Assembly: GCF_002242805.1 (NCBI RefSeq)
Contig: NZ_MCGQ01000013.1
Span: forward strand, 470,150-534,149
Length of the DNA stretch: 64,000 bases
Origin: Streptomyces diastatochromogenes
GTDB lineage: Bacteria > Actinomycetota > Actinomycetes > Streptomycetales > Streptomycetaceae
Direction of reading: 5' to 3'
Shown here: piece after piece, positions 17,101 to 23,762 of the stretch
Numbering within the stretch: the first letter of the stretch is position 1
Layout: each line of letters opens with the position of its first letter
Translations under genes and position numbers: made by a program
The notes under the pieces: generated by a model
The model's input: only the letters and a program-made list of their open reading frames with translations
The model's database searches: none
Told to the model about the DNA's origin: nothing

Positions 17101-17391
17101 CCCCCGGTCCAGCGCGCGGTCTCCGGCGCCGGGAACACCGGGTCCAAGGGCGTACCGCCCAAGGCGGCGCCGGCGCGCGGCAAGCAGCAGCCGTCCGGCA
17201 CGCCCACCACGTCCTCGATGTCCGCCGCCTCCGGCAAGCGCACGGCCCACCGCGCCGAGGCACCGCAGGACCCCGGCATCGACCTGGACGACCTGGCGCG
17301 CCGTCTGCTGGACCCGATGGCCCGGCTGCTGCGCACCGAGCTGCGGCGCGGCCGGGAACGAACAGGCCGCCCCTACGACGGACGCCGCTGA
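14161..17391 (+). CDS. Giant Ala/Pro/Gly-rich disordered protein with V-Q-R motifs; tape-measure candidate
   Basis: A 1,076-residue protein that is almost entirely low-complexity (Ala, Pro, Gly, Arg, Ser, Thr). The N-terminal about 140 residues are more ordered (W-R-D-R-L-R-R-R, then P-H-D-W-D-G-G-W-R-R-T). The C-terminus is a probable helix, L-A-R-R-L-L-D-P-M-A-R-L-L-R-T-E-L-R-R-G. Between them at least eight V-Q-R motifs occur from residue 258 to 983, two in a near-tandem repeat (about residues 848-895). It sits where phages keep the tape-measure gene: after tube and two overlapping chaperone-like genes, before baseplate genes. It lacks the long coiled coils of classical tape measures, so an alternative is a lumen-filling or cargo-tethering protein. 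Not assigned a catalytic role. Confidence 0.7.
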   Translation: MAWRDRLRRRAAGRPDTAERPRRAGRTGAPVTAPSGAGPDPGTPGGSGSAAPVPSVPHDWDGGWRRTAAPELTLSRAPLGVSDGLTFRAGLAAWQNPSFDTGLGHALRPTAPTGLVRGVTRPAAAQPTHTGGGPLLLRALRPAGVEAPQGDGNPDAGTPAGTARTPHGRTPQVRPSSGREVPSGPSPSGPLPSAPVVRPSGGTGAGEAGSGAEPVVARPGGNSDNSAAGEGRSGSAPRTRGLTSGDSPAVLSSSPSPVQRAAAPGTAPVVTPADTGRPPVAREIPLVRRVVVLPGTAADGGVARSVSDGSASATRAGASGRDSGSASRPSAGSAGRTPSGPAARPAGAQSAGGGGQPEASRASGAEASDPAVRLRPVGPRLTVARRPAGPVRRIPALRPAATPATAGSAAPGASGPASAEAAPAGTGMPSTGPVQRAATRTASRAPLGAPLSELPATAAPAPHAAHAPQPPPGAGSMSGRTLPVVQRHPEGTAEGAAGTSRLADSGASGMAHGTSRPADSEGKGTAHGIPDGPAEPRRTPGPGRSGARVRGGLGAPLPALPPSADVTGSAAPGARAARPAPSPDVPRGLAHQDRGAGAAPAPSATDRDRTPGEAAPLRREEGGADAPLLGAVDVQRSLADQPTTAGTTSPRPTSHGDGPATPLVTPSPVGVPEGAAGTAGSAGNAPRSGVTSGGPVPGGQRPQGPGAPGPVVVARAMADGTQGSGTPAAGPPSAPAAPHVLGAADARPPGAADPRVLTATRSGAHSAPAALRSLQLLHARPLTVNTRAPEGVAQPAASRTGGRPVVAARWPGASAARQGEPAPPTGASARPSRSPSPSAGTPARSRVQRAATAHGPESSGVRSTSSPATPRVQRAATAYGPDNSGVRNTGSPGNVQRVPVVRPAPPGPETSGALARADAVPGRPLPVTAPQAPPLADRPPATSAPAPAPAPEGTVPVVRPRNVEPGPRPAAGGGGNSPTAPPVQRAVSGAGNTGSKGVPPKAAPARGKQQPSGTPTTSSMSAASGKRTAHRAEAPQDPGIDLDDLARRLLDPMARLLRTELRRGRERTGRPYDGRR

Positions 17392-17424
17392 GGGCACGGG
17401 ACGGATCGGACGGATGACTGACGA

Positions 17425-17850
17425 ATGACGGACAACATCTTCGCGACGAGCGTGTTCTTCCGGCTCGCGATCGGCGGCAACGACCTGGGTGCCTTCCACA
17501 CCTGCTCCGGCATGGGCGCCGAGGTCGAGATGGAGAGCTACGCGGAGGGCGGCAACAACGACTTCACCTGGCAGCTCCCCGGCCGCGTGACCTGGTCGAA
17601 CATCACGCTCACCCGGCCGGTCACCGCCGACACGGCGAAGATCGCCCGCTGGCTCGACGAGACGCTGAAGCGGGTGGAGCCCAAGGACGGCGAGATCGTG
17701 GCACTGCGGCCGGACCTGTCCCGGATCATCAGCTGGCAGGTGTTCGGGATCGTCCCGGTGCGCTGGCAGGGCCCGTCCTTCGACCCCAACAACTCGCAGG
17801 CCGCGGTGGAGACCCTGGAGATCGCCCACGAGGGGCTGCGCCCGTCCTGA
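17425..17850 (+). CDS. Second tube protein (T4 gp19-like, tube initiator)
   Basis: A 141-residue gp19-family protein: T-S-V-F-F-R-L-A-I-G-G at the start, F-H-T-C-S-G-M-G-A-E-V-E, and W-S-N-I-T-L-T-R-P-V in the middle, ending V-E-T-L-E-I-A-H-E-G. It differs clearly from the main tube protein and, like Pvc5, precedes the LysM gene, so it is probably the tube-initiating ring on the baseplate. The ATG at 17425 was kept; the run of possible starts just upstream has no better ribosome binding site. Same operon as its neighbours. Confidence 0.88.
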   Translation: MTDNIFATSVFFRLAIGGNDLGAFHTCSGMGAEVEMESYAEGGNNDFTWQLPGRVTWSNITLTRPVTADTAKIARWLDETLKRVEPKDGEIVALRPDLSRIISWQVFGIVPVRWQGPSFDPNNSQAAVETLEIAHEGLRPS

Positions 17851-17914
17851 CCTGCCGTCATCGACCGTCCCGCGCCCCCGTTCCCGCCGTTCGCCCCGGA
17901 AAGGAAGTCCCGGC

Positions 17915-18637
17915 ATGTCCCCAGCGTCCCGCTCCAGTCGGGCCAGGGCCCAGCTGACGCTGAAGGAGCCCCCGGCCTCCGTCGGCGCCAAGCCCGGCGG
18001 GACGATCGCGCGGCTGAACCTCCAGTTCAACCCGTCCACGCTGGAGCTGCGCAAGACCACCGAGTGGCGGCGCTCCCCGTCCCGGATGGCGGGGCAGTCG
18101 GCGCTGCCCGAGTTCGTCGGCAGCGGCCCGCGCGAGCTGAGCCTGGAGGTGTTCCTGGACGCCACCGCCACCCACGACAACTCCGTGGAGCTGGCGGTGG
18201 AGAAGCTGATGAAGGCGTGCGTGCCGACGCCGGCCAGCCTGGGCCGCAAGAAGCCGGCCAGTCCCTGGGTGCGGTTCGAGTGGGGCACCGCGCGGACGAC
18301 CTCGTTCGACGGGGTGCTCTCCAGCCTGTCGGTGTCGTACACGCTCTTCGACGTGGACGGAAAGCCGCTGCGGGCCACCTGCGCGCTGTCCATCGAGGAG
18401 GCGAGCGTGGACCCGCCGGGCCAGAACCCGACGTCCGGCGCACGCACCGCGCGCAGTACGCACACCGTCGTGGCGGGCGACAGCCTGGCCCTGCTGGCCT
18501 GGCGGGAGTACGGCGACGCGACGGCCTGGCGGGTCATCGCGGAGGCGAACGAGATCGACGACCCGATGGCGCTCGTACCCGGCACCGAACTGGTGGTGCC
18601 GGGGCTGCGCGACGCGGGCGCTGAGGAGGAGCAGTGA
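17915..18637 (+). CDS. cis7: LysM-domain baseplate hub protein (Pvc7-like)
   Basis: A 240-residue protein. The N-terminal about 170 residues match the gp53-like/CIS tube-baseplate connector (L-N-L-Q-F-N-P-S-T-L-E-L-R-K, R-E-L-S-L-E-V-F-L-D). The last about 60 residues form a LysM module: H-T-V-V-A-G-D-S-L-A-L-L-A-W-R-E-Y, then V-I-A-E-A-N-E-I-D-D and L-V-P-G-T-E-L-V-V-P. In this setting LysM helps hold the spike rather than secreted peptidoglycan binding; there is no signal peptide. The ATG follows GGAAAGGAAG. The stop overlaps the GTG of the spike gene. Confidence 0.88.
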   Translation: MSPASRSSRARAQLTLKEPPASVGAKPGGTIARLNLQFNPSTLELRKTTEWRRSPSRMAGQSALPEFVGSGPRELSLEVFLDATATHDNSVELAVEKLMKACVPTPASLGRKKPASPWVRFEWGTARTTSFDGVLSSLSVSYTLFDVDGKPLRATCALSIEEASVDPPGQNPTSGARTARSTHTVVAGDSLALLAWREYGDATAWRVIAEANEIDDPMALVPGTELVVPGLRDAGAEEEQ

Positions 18638-20463
18638 CCACACCCGAGGCGCGGGGCGGCCGGTCGTTCGCGGCGGACCCCGTCGTGGAGACCCCCGCCG
18701 AACTTCCACCGATCTGGGCCGCCCAGCTGGTGAGCTGCGTGGTGGACGAGAACGTGGGCCTGCCGGACGCGGCGGTGCTCACCTTCCGCGACCCCGACCA
18801 CGAGTTCCTGAGGGCGACCGGCATCACCATCGGCACCCCGCTGCGGGTGTCGGTGGTGACCGTGAACGGGCAGGCGCGCGAGCGGCTGTTCAACGGCGAG
18901 GTGACCGCTCTGGAGGTGGACCGGGACCGCACCGGCTCGTTCACGGTGGTGCGCGCCTACTCCAAGGCGCACCGCCTCCAGCGCGGCCGGAAGGTGGTGG
19001 CGTACCGGAACATGACGGCGGCGGCGATCGTCCGCAAGGTGGCCGCCGGCGCCGGGCTGGCCTGCGGAACCGTGCAGGCCGCGCCCGTCACGTACCAGCA
19101 GCTCTCGCAGGCGAACGTGTCCGACTGGGACTTCCTGCAGTTCCTGGCGGCCGAGAGCGGCGCGCAGGTGCGCGTCGACGACAAGGGGCTGCTCCAGTTC
19201 ACCAAGCCGCAGAAGGCGTCCGGCGCGCCCGCGCCGTCGACCCCGGCCACCCGGAACCCGATGGTGCTGGAGTACGGCCGGAACCTGCTGGCGCTGCGGG
19301 CCTCGCTGTCGGCCGCGGACGGCGCGCAGCAGGTGGAGGTGCGCGGCTGGGACGTCACCACCAAGCGGCCGCTGGTGTCCCGGCAGCCGTCGGTGACCAG
19401 TGACACGGTGGTGCCGGGTCTGAGCCCGGCGCTCGCCGCCCGCTTCGGCAAGTCGTCGAAGCTGACCGTCACCGACACCCCGTACCGCACCCAGGCCGAG
19501 ACGACCGCCGTCGCGGACGCGGTGGCGGACCAGGTCGGCGCGGGCTTCGGCGAGCTGGAGGCGGTGGTCGAGGGCAACCCCCGGCTGCGGGCGGGCAAGC
19601 CCGTGGCGCTCGGCAACGTCGGGCAGGCGTTCTCCGGCAGGTACACGGCGACGGCGGTGCAGCACGTCCTCGAACCGCAGGGCGGGTACCGGACGACGGT
19701 GTGGGTCAGCGCCAGCCCGGACCGCTCGCTCACCGGCCTGGTGACCGGCGCCAACGCGCCGTCCCGCGGCGCGCGCATGCCGGGACTGGCGATCGGCGTG
19801 GTGACGGACGTACGCGAACCGGGCGGCTCCGAGCGCGGCGCGGTGAAACTGAAGTTCCCCTGGCTGGACGACACCTACGTCACCGACTGGGTCCGCACCG
19901 TGCAGTGGGGCGGCAAGGGCGGCGGAGGCGTGGTGAGTCCCGAGGTCAACGACGAGGTCCTGGTGGGCTTCGAACAGGGCCTGCTGGACAGCCCGTACGT
20001 CATCGGAGGGCTCTACAACGGCGTGGACAAGCCGTCGCCCCACGACGTCCCGCTGATCGACAGGACCAGCGGGAAGGTCAACCGCCGCTCCATCGTGTCG
20101 CGTTCGGGGCACCGCGTGGAGCTGCTCGACGCGAGGGCACCGGGGCGCTCCGGGGTGCGGCTGATGACCGGCGACGAGCGCCTCGAAGTGTTCCTCGACG
20201 ACCGGCAGGACCGGATCGAACTGAAGGTGTACGCCGGGAAGGGCAGCCGACAGCCCCTCACCTCCGTCCTGCTCGACCGGAAGGGCATCACCCTGGACGC
20301 GGGGCGGGGCGACGTGAGCGTGTCGGGCCGCAACGTGGACATCCAGGGCAGGGTCGGCGTGAAGATCGGCGGCCGTTCGGTGAGCGTCACCGGCAGCTCG
20401 GACGTCACCGTCGACGGCGGCCTCCTCGGCGTCCTCAAGGCCAAGCTCATCCGCATCAACTGA
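18634..20463 (+). CDS. cis8: VgrG-like spike protein (Pvc8-like)
   Basis: A 609-residue protein with a phage late-control-D (gp27-like) region at about 20-370 and a gp5 OB-fold at about 385-470 (I-G-V-V-T-D-V-R-E-P and V-K-L-K-F-P-W-L-D-D). A C-terminal beta-helix part follows from about 480 to 609, rich in short beta-strand repeats (V-E-L-L-D, V-F-L-D-D, I-E-L-K-V). It forms the trimeric spike below the tube. The C-terminus ends without an extra effector domain, so the spike is probably not itself a toxin. GTG start overlaps the LysM gene stop. Confidence 0.92.
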   Translation: MTTPEARGGRSFAADPVVETPAELPPIWAAQLVSCVVDENVGLPDAAVLTFRDPDHEFLRATGITIGTPLRVSVVTVNGQARERLFNGEVTALEVDRDRTGSFTVVRAYSKAHRLQRGRKVVAYRNMTAAAIVRKVAAGAGLACGTVQAAPVTYQQLSQANVSDWDFLQFLAAESGAQVRVDDKGLLQFTKPQKASGAPAPSTPATRNPMVLEYGRNLLALRASLSAADGAQQVEVRGWDVTTKRPLVSRQPSVTSDTVVPGLSPALAARFGKSSKLTVTDTPYRTQAETTAVADAVADQVGAGFGELEAVVEGNPRLRAGKPVALGNVGQAFSGRYTATAVQHVLEPQGGYRTTVWVSASPDRSLTGLVTGANAPSRGARMPGLAIGVVTDVREPGGSERGAVKLKFPWLDDTYVTDWVRTVQWGGKGGGGVVSPEVNDEVLVGFEQGLLDSPYVIGGLYNGVDKPSPHDVPLIDRTSGKVNRRSIVSRSGHRVELLDARAPGRSGVRLMTGDERLEVFLDDRQDRIELKVYAGKGSRQPLTSVLLDRKGITLDAGRGDVSVSGRNVDIQGRVGVKIGGRSVSVTGSSDVTVDGGLLGVLKAKLIRIN

Positions 20464-20497
20464 CCTCTGTCCCCGGACATTCCGAAAGGAGCGCCGC

Positions 20498-20815
20498 ATG
20501 CCTGCCGCAGCCCGTACCGGCGACCCCACCAACCACGGCGGGGTGATCGCCACCCCGCCGCCCGCCGCCGCCAGGGCGGTGGCAACCGTGCTGATCGGCG
20601 GCCGCCCCGCCGCCGTCGTGGGCAGCGTGCACACCTGCGTGGTACCGCCGCACGCGGCCCTGGGACCCGGCAACGTGATCATGCCCAACCCGGCCGGGCT
20701 CGCCTCGGGCGCCGTCCTCATCGGCGGGCTGCCGGCCGCGCGGGCGCGGGACCAGACGACGTGCGGCGCCATGATCGTGACCGGCGCCCCGAACGTCCTG
20801 ATCGGCGGTGTGTGA
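20498..20815 (+). CDS. cis10: PAAR-domain spike tip protein (Pvc10-like)
   Basis: A 105-residue PAAR protein: A-A-R-T-G-D-P-T-N-H at the start, V-L-I-G-G-R-P-A-A-V-V-G-S-V-H-T-C in the middle and V-L-I-G-G-L-P-A-A-R-A-R-D near the end. His and Cys residues at the expected places could coordinate the tip metal ion. It sharpens the VgrG-like spike. The start is preceded by AAAGGAG. Its stop overlaps the start of the gp25-like gene. The protein is bare PAAR, with no fused effector. Confidence 0.9.
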   Translation: MPAAARTGDPTNHGGVIATPPPAAARAVATVLIGGRPAAVVGSVHTCVVPPHAALGPGNVIMPNPAGLASGAVLIGGLPAARARDQTTCGAMIVTGAPNVLIGGV

Positions 20816-21237
20816 TGAGTGAGCGGTTCATCGGCCGCGGCTGGGCGTTCCCGCTGCGGGTCTCGCCGACCGGCGGGATCGGCATGGTCGAACGGGAGCG
20901 GGAGATCGAGGAGGCGATCCGCCTGGTGCTCGGCACCGCGCCGGGCGAGCGCCCGATGCGCCCCGAGTTCGGCTGCGGCATCCACGACTACGTCTTCGCC
21001 CCCGGCAACGGCGCCACCGCCGGACGTATCGCACAACAGGTGCGCGAGGCGCTCGAACGGTGGGAGCCGCGGATCGCGGTGGACGACGTGGTGGTCGCCT
21101 TCGACGCCGTCGAGGACGGCACCCTCTACATCGACGTGCACTACACCGTGCGCTCCACCAACGACCGGCGCAACCTGGTCTTTCCCTTCTACACGATCCC
21201 CTCCGAGGAGGGGGCCGAGGAAGGGGGCGCGGACTGA
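20815..21237 (+). CDS. cis9: gp25-like baseplate wedge protein (Pvc9-like)
   Basis: A 140-residue gp25/lysozyme-like baseplate protein. Diagnostic features are R-E-I-E-E-A-I-R-L-V-L-G-T, the conserved G-E-R-P-M-R-P-E-F-G-C-G-I motif and D-Y-V-F-A-P. These proteins nucleate sheath polymerisation on the baseplate. The ATG start lies in an ATGA overlap with the PAAR stop and the gene's own stop overlaps the next start, showing tight coupling of the baseplate genes. Confidence 0.92.
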   Translation: MSERFIGRGWAFPLRVSPTGGIGMVEREREIEEAIRLVLGTAPGERPMRPEFGCGIHDYVFAPGNGATAGRIAQQVREALERWEPRIAVDDVVVAFDAVEDGTLYIDVHYTVRSTNDRRNLVFPFYTIPSEEGAEEGGAD

Positions 21238-23198
21238 TGGCCCTGCCCTCCCCCAACCTGGACGACCGGCGGTTCCAGCAACTCGTCGACGAGGCGAAGC
21301 GGTACGTGCAGCAGCGCACCCCGGAGTGGACCGACCACAACGTCTCCGACCCGGGTGTCACGCTGATCGAGACGTTCGCCTACATGGTGGACCAGCTGCT
21401 GTACCGGCTGAACCGGGTCCCGGACAAGAACTACACCGCGTTCCTCGACCTGTTGGGCATCCGCCTGTTCCCGCCGGCCGCGGCGGGGGCCGATGTCGAC
21501 TTCTGGCTGTCGGCACCGCAGCCCGACACGGTGGTGCTGCCCGCGGGCACCGAGGTGACCACCGCGAGCGGCGAGAGCGACGAGTCCGTGGTTTTCGCGA
21601 CCACGGACGAACTGCGCATCGTGCCCAGCGAGTTGACACGTCTGGTGACCGCTCCGCGGACCGGCGAGCAGACCGACCGGACCAGGGAGATCGCCGAGGG
21701 CGGCGACGTGCCCTGCTTCCAGCCGGCTCCGCAGCCGGGTGACGCGCTGCTGTTCGGCCTGCCGACGGCGGTGCCGCGCTGTGTCGTCGCGGTGCGCCTG
21801 GACAGCCGCGTGGAGGGCGTCGGCGTGGACCCGCGGCAGCCTCCGCTCGTGTGGGAGGCCTGGGACGGCGGCGGCTGGCAGCCGTGCGAGACCGGCACCG
21901 ACACCACCGGCGGCCTGAACCGGCCCGGCGAGATCATCGTGTACGTGCCGGCCGGGCACACGGCGTCGGTGATCGGCGTTACCCGGGCCGGCTGGCTGCG
22001 CTGCCGGGTGACCGAGGCGGAGCCGGGCCAGCCGTTCTACTCGGAGTCCCCGACGGTGCGCGAGGCGGCCGTGTTCACCGTCGGCGGCACCATGTCCGTC
22101 GAGCACGCCGAGACCGTGACCGATGTGCCGCTCGGCACCTCGGAAGGGGTCCCGGGGCAGACGTTCCGGCTCGGCCGCCCGCCGGTCCTCCTCGACGGCG
22201 AGCCCCCCGTGGTGGAGGTGTCCTCGGCCGAGGGATGGCAGCGCTGGGAGGTGGTGGAGCACTTCGGCCGCTCCGGTCCCACCGACCGGCACATCCGCGT
22301 GGACGCCACCACCGGAGAGTTCGCCTTCCCCCCGGCGCTGCGCGAACCGGACGGCACGCTGCGCCAGTGCGGCGCCGTACCGCCCAAGGGTGCCCACATA
22401 CGGGTGGCCCGCTACCGCACCGGCGGCGGCCCGGCGGGCAACGTCGCCCGCGGCGCGATCTCCGTGCTGCGCAGCTCCGTTCCCTACGTCGCCCGGGTCA
22501 CCAACCGGGAGGCGGCACGGGGCGGCGTCGCCGGGGAGACCGTCGCCAACGCCAGGCTGCGGGCGCCGGAGGCGCTGCGGATGCAGGAGCGCGCGGTGAC
22601 CGCCGAGGACTACGAGATCATCAGCCGCCAGGCGGCGCCCTCGGTACGCCGGGTCCGCTGTCTGCCCGCCGCGGACGGTCCGGGCGCGGTACGGGTCCTC
22701 GTGGTTCCGGACGCGGTGGCCGACGAGGGCGACGACCGGCTCCGGTTCGAGCAGTTGATCCCCTCGGACCAGGTGCTCGAAGCGATCACCACGAGCCTCG
22801 ACGAGCGGCGCCTGATCGGCACCCGCCTCGTGGTGGAGCCGCCGGTGTACCAGGGCGTCACCGTGGTCGCCCGGCTCGCGGCGGCGCCGGCCGACACCGA
22901 CCGGGTGCGCGACGCGGCGCTCGGCGCGCTGTTCCGGCACCTCAACCCGCTGAACGGCGGTGCGGACGGCACCGGGTGGCCGTTCGGGCGGCCGGTGCAG
23001 TACGGCGACGTCTTCGGCGTCCTGCAGCGCGCCACCGGCAACGCGCTGGTGGAGGACATCCGGCTGTTCCCCGCCGACCCGATCACCGGCCGGCGCGGCG
23101 CCCCGTCGGACCGTATCGACGTGGCCCCGGGCGCGCTGGTCTTCTCCTACCAGCACCAGGTGGTCGTCACGGCCGTCGAGCCGGAGGCGCGGGGATGA
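21237..23198 (+). CDS. cis11: Baseplate J-like protein (Pvc11-like)
   Basis: A 653-residue protein with the baseplate J/gp6 pattern: an N-terminal segment (L-P-S-P-N-L-D-D-R-R-F-Q-Q-L-V-D-E-A) and W-T-D-H-N-V-S-D-P-G-V-T-L-I-E, then F-A-Y-M-V-D-Q-L-L-Y-R-L-N. Further on are A-V-T-A-E-D-Y-E-I-I-S-R and the C-terminal wedge domain. It builds the baseplate wedges with gp7-like and gp25-like partners. The ATG overlaps the previous stop (ATGA). Length is normal for CIS systems of this type. Confidence 0.92.
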   Translation: MALPSPNLDDRRFQQLVDEAKRYVQQRTPEWTDHNVSDPGVTLIETFAYMVDQLLYRLNRVPDKNYTAFLDLLGIRLFPPAAAGADVDFWLSAPQPDTVVLPAGTEVTTASGESDESVVFATTDELRIVPSELTRLVTAPRTGEQTDRTREIAEGGDVPCFQPAPQPGDALLFGLPTAVPRCVVAVRLDSRVEGVGVDPRQPPLVWEAWDGGGWQPCETGTDTTGGLNRPGEIIVYVPAGHTASVIGVTRAGWLRCRVTEAEPGQPFYSESPTVREAAVFTVGGTMSVEHAETVTDVPLGTSEGVPGQTFRLGRPPVLLDGEPPVVEVSSAEGWQRWEVVEHFGRSGPTDRHIRVDATTGEFAFPPALREPDGTLRQCGAVPPKGAHIRVARYRTGGGPAGNVARGAISVLRSSVPYVARVTNREAARGGVAGETVANARLRAPEALRMQERAVTAEDYEIISRQAAPSVRRVRCLPAADGPGAVRVLVVPDAVADEGDDRLRFEQLIPSDQVLEAITTSLDERRLIGTRLVVEPPVYQGVTVVARLAAAPADTDRVRDAALGALFRHLNPLNGGADGTGWPFGRPVQYGDVFGVLQRATGNALVEDIRLFPADPITGRRGAPSDRIDVAPGALVFSYQHQVVVTAVEPEARG

Positions 23199-23758
23199 GC
23201 CGCGCGGCCGTGCCCGGCCTGCCGAGCAGGTACCCGATCGGCGAGCAGCTGCCCGCCCTGTACGCCGACGACGACTTCGCGCAACGCTTCACCGCCGGTC
23301 TCGACACCGTCCTGGCCCCGGTGTTCGCGACCCTCGACAACCTGCCCGCCTACCTCGACCCGAGGGTGACCCCGACCGACTTCCTGGCCTGGCTGGCGTC
23401 GTGGGTGGGCGCAGCGGGCGACCGCGAGTGGCCCGTGGAACTGCGCCGCGAGGCGGTCGTCCGCGCGGTGGAGCTGCACCGGTGGCGCGGCACCAGGCGT
23501 GGCCTGGTCGAGGCCCTGCGCCTCGCGCTCGGGGTGCACGCCGAGGTGACCGGCGACGGTGGGGTGGCGTGGTCGGGCACCGCCGGTGCCGAGCTACCGC
23601 CGGAACCGGCCGCCGAGCCCCTGGTCCGGGTGTGGCCGGCCCGCGAGGCGCGGGTGGACGTGGACAGGGTCCGCGAGATCGTCCGGGCCATGTGCCCGGT
23701 GCACACGGCCTTCCGGGTGGAGCTCCTGCCCGCCCCGCCCGCTGACGAAGGGAGGTGA
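23195..23758 (+). CDS. cis12: gp7-like / tail protein I baseplate component (Pvc12-like)
   Basis: A 187-residue protein matching the tail protein I family that pairs with baseplate J: L-P-A-L-Y-A-D-D-D-F-A-Q-R-F, L-D-N-L-P-A-Y-L-D-P and D-F-L-A-W-L-A-S-W-V-G. Much shorter than Pvc12 of Photorhabdus, as is usual in actinobacterial clusters. Start overlaps the previous stop (ATGA). It is the last recognisable baseplate gene; no fibre gene (Pvc13) follows. The stop precedes the CisA-like gene start by four bases, within a GGAGGTGA ribosome site. Confidence 0.88.
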   Translation: MSRAAVPGLPSRYPIGEQLPALYADDDFAQRFTAGLDTVLAPVFATLDNLPAYLDPRVTPTDFLAWLASWVGAAGDREWPVELRREAVVRAVELHRWRGTRRGLVEALRLALGVHAEVTGDGGVAWSGTAGAELPPEPAAEPLVRVWPAREARVDVDRVREIVRAMCPVHTAFRVELLPAPPADEGR

Positions 23759-23762
23759 CGTC

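Noticed and set aside
18634..20463. A toxic effector domain on the spike or PAAR protein
   Set aside because: Both proteins end at normal family lengths with only structural repeats.
16105..21141. A minus-strand open frame of more than 1,600 codons opposite the spike and giant-protein genes
   Set aside because: Long antisense frames are expected in high-GC DNA; it overlaps well-recognised CIS genes, is Arg/Ala/Gly-rich and shows no domain.
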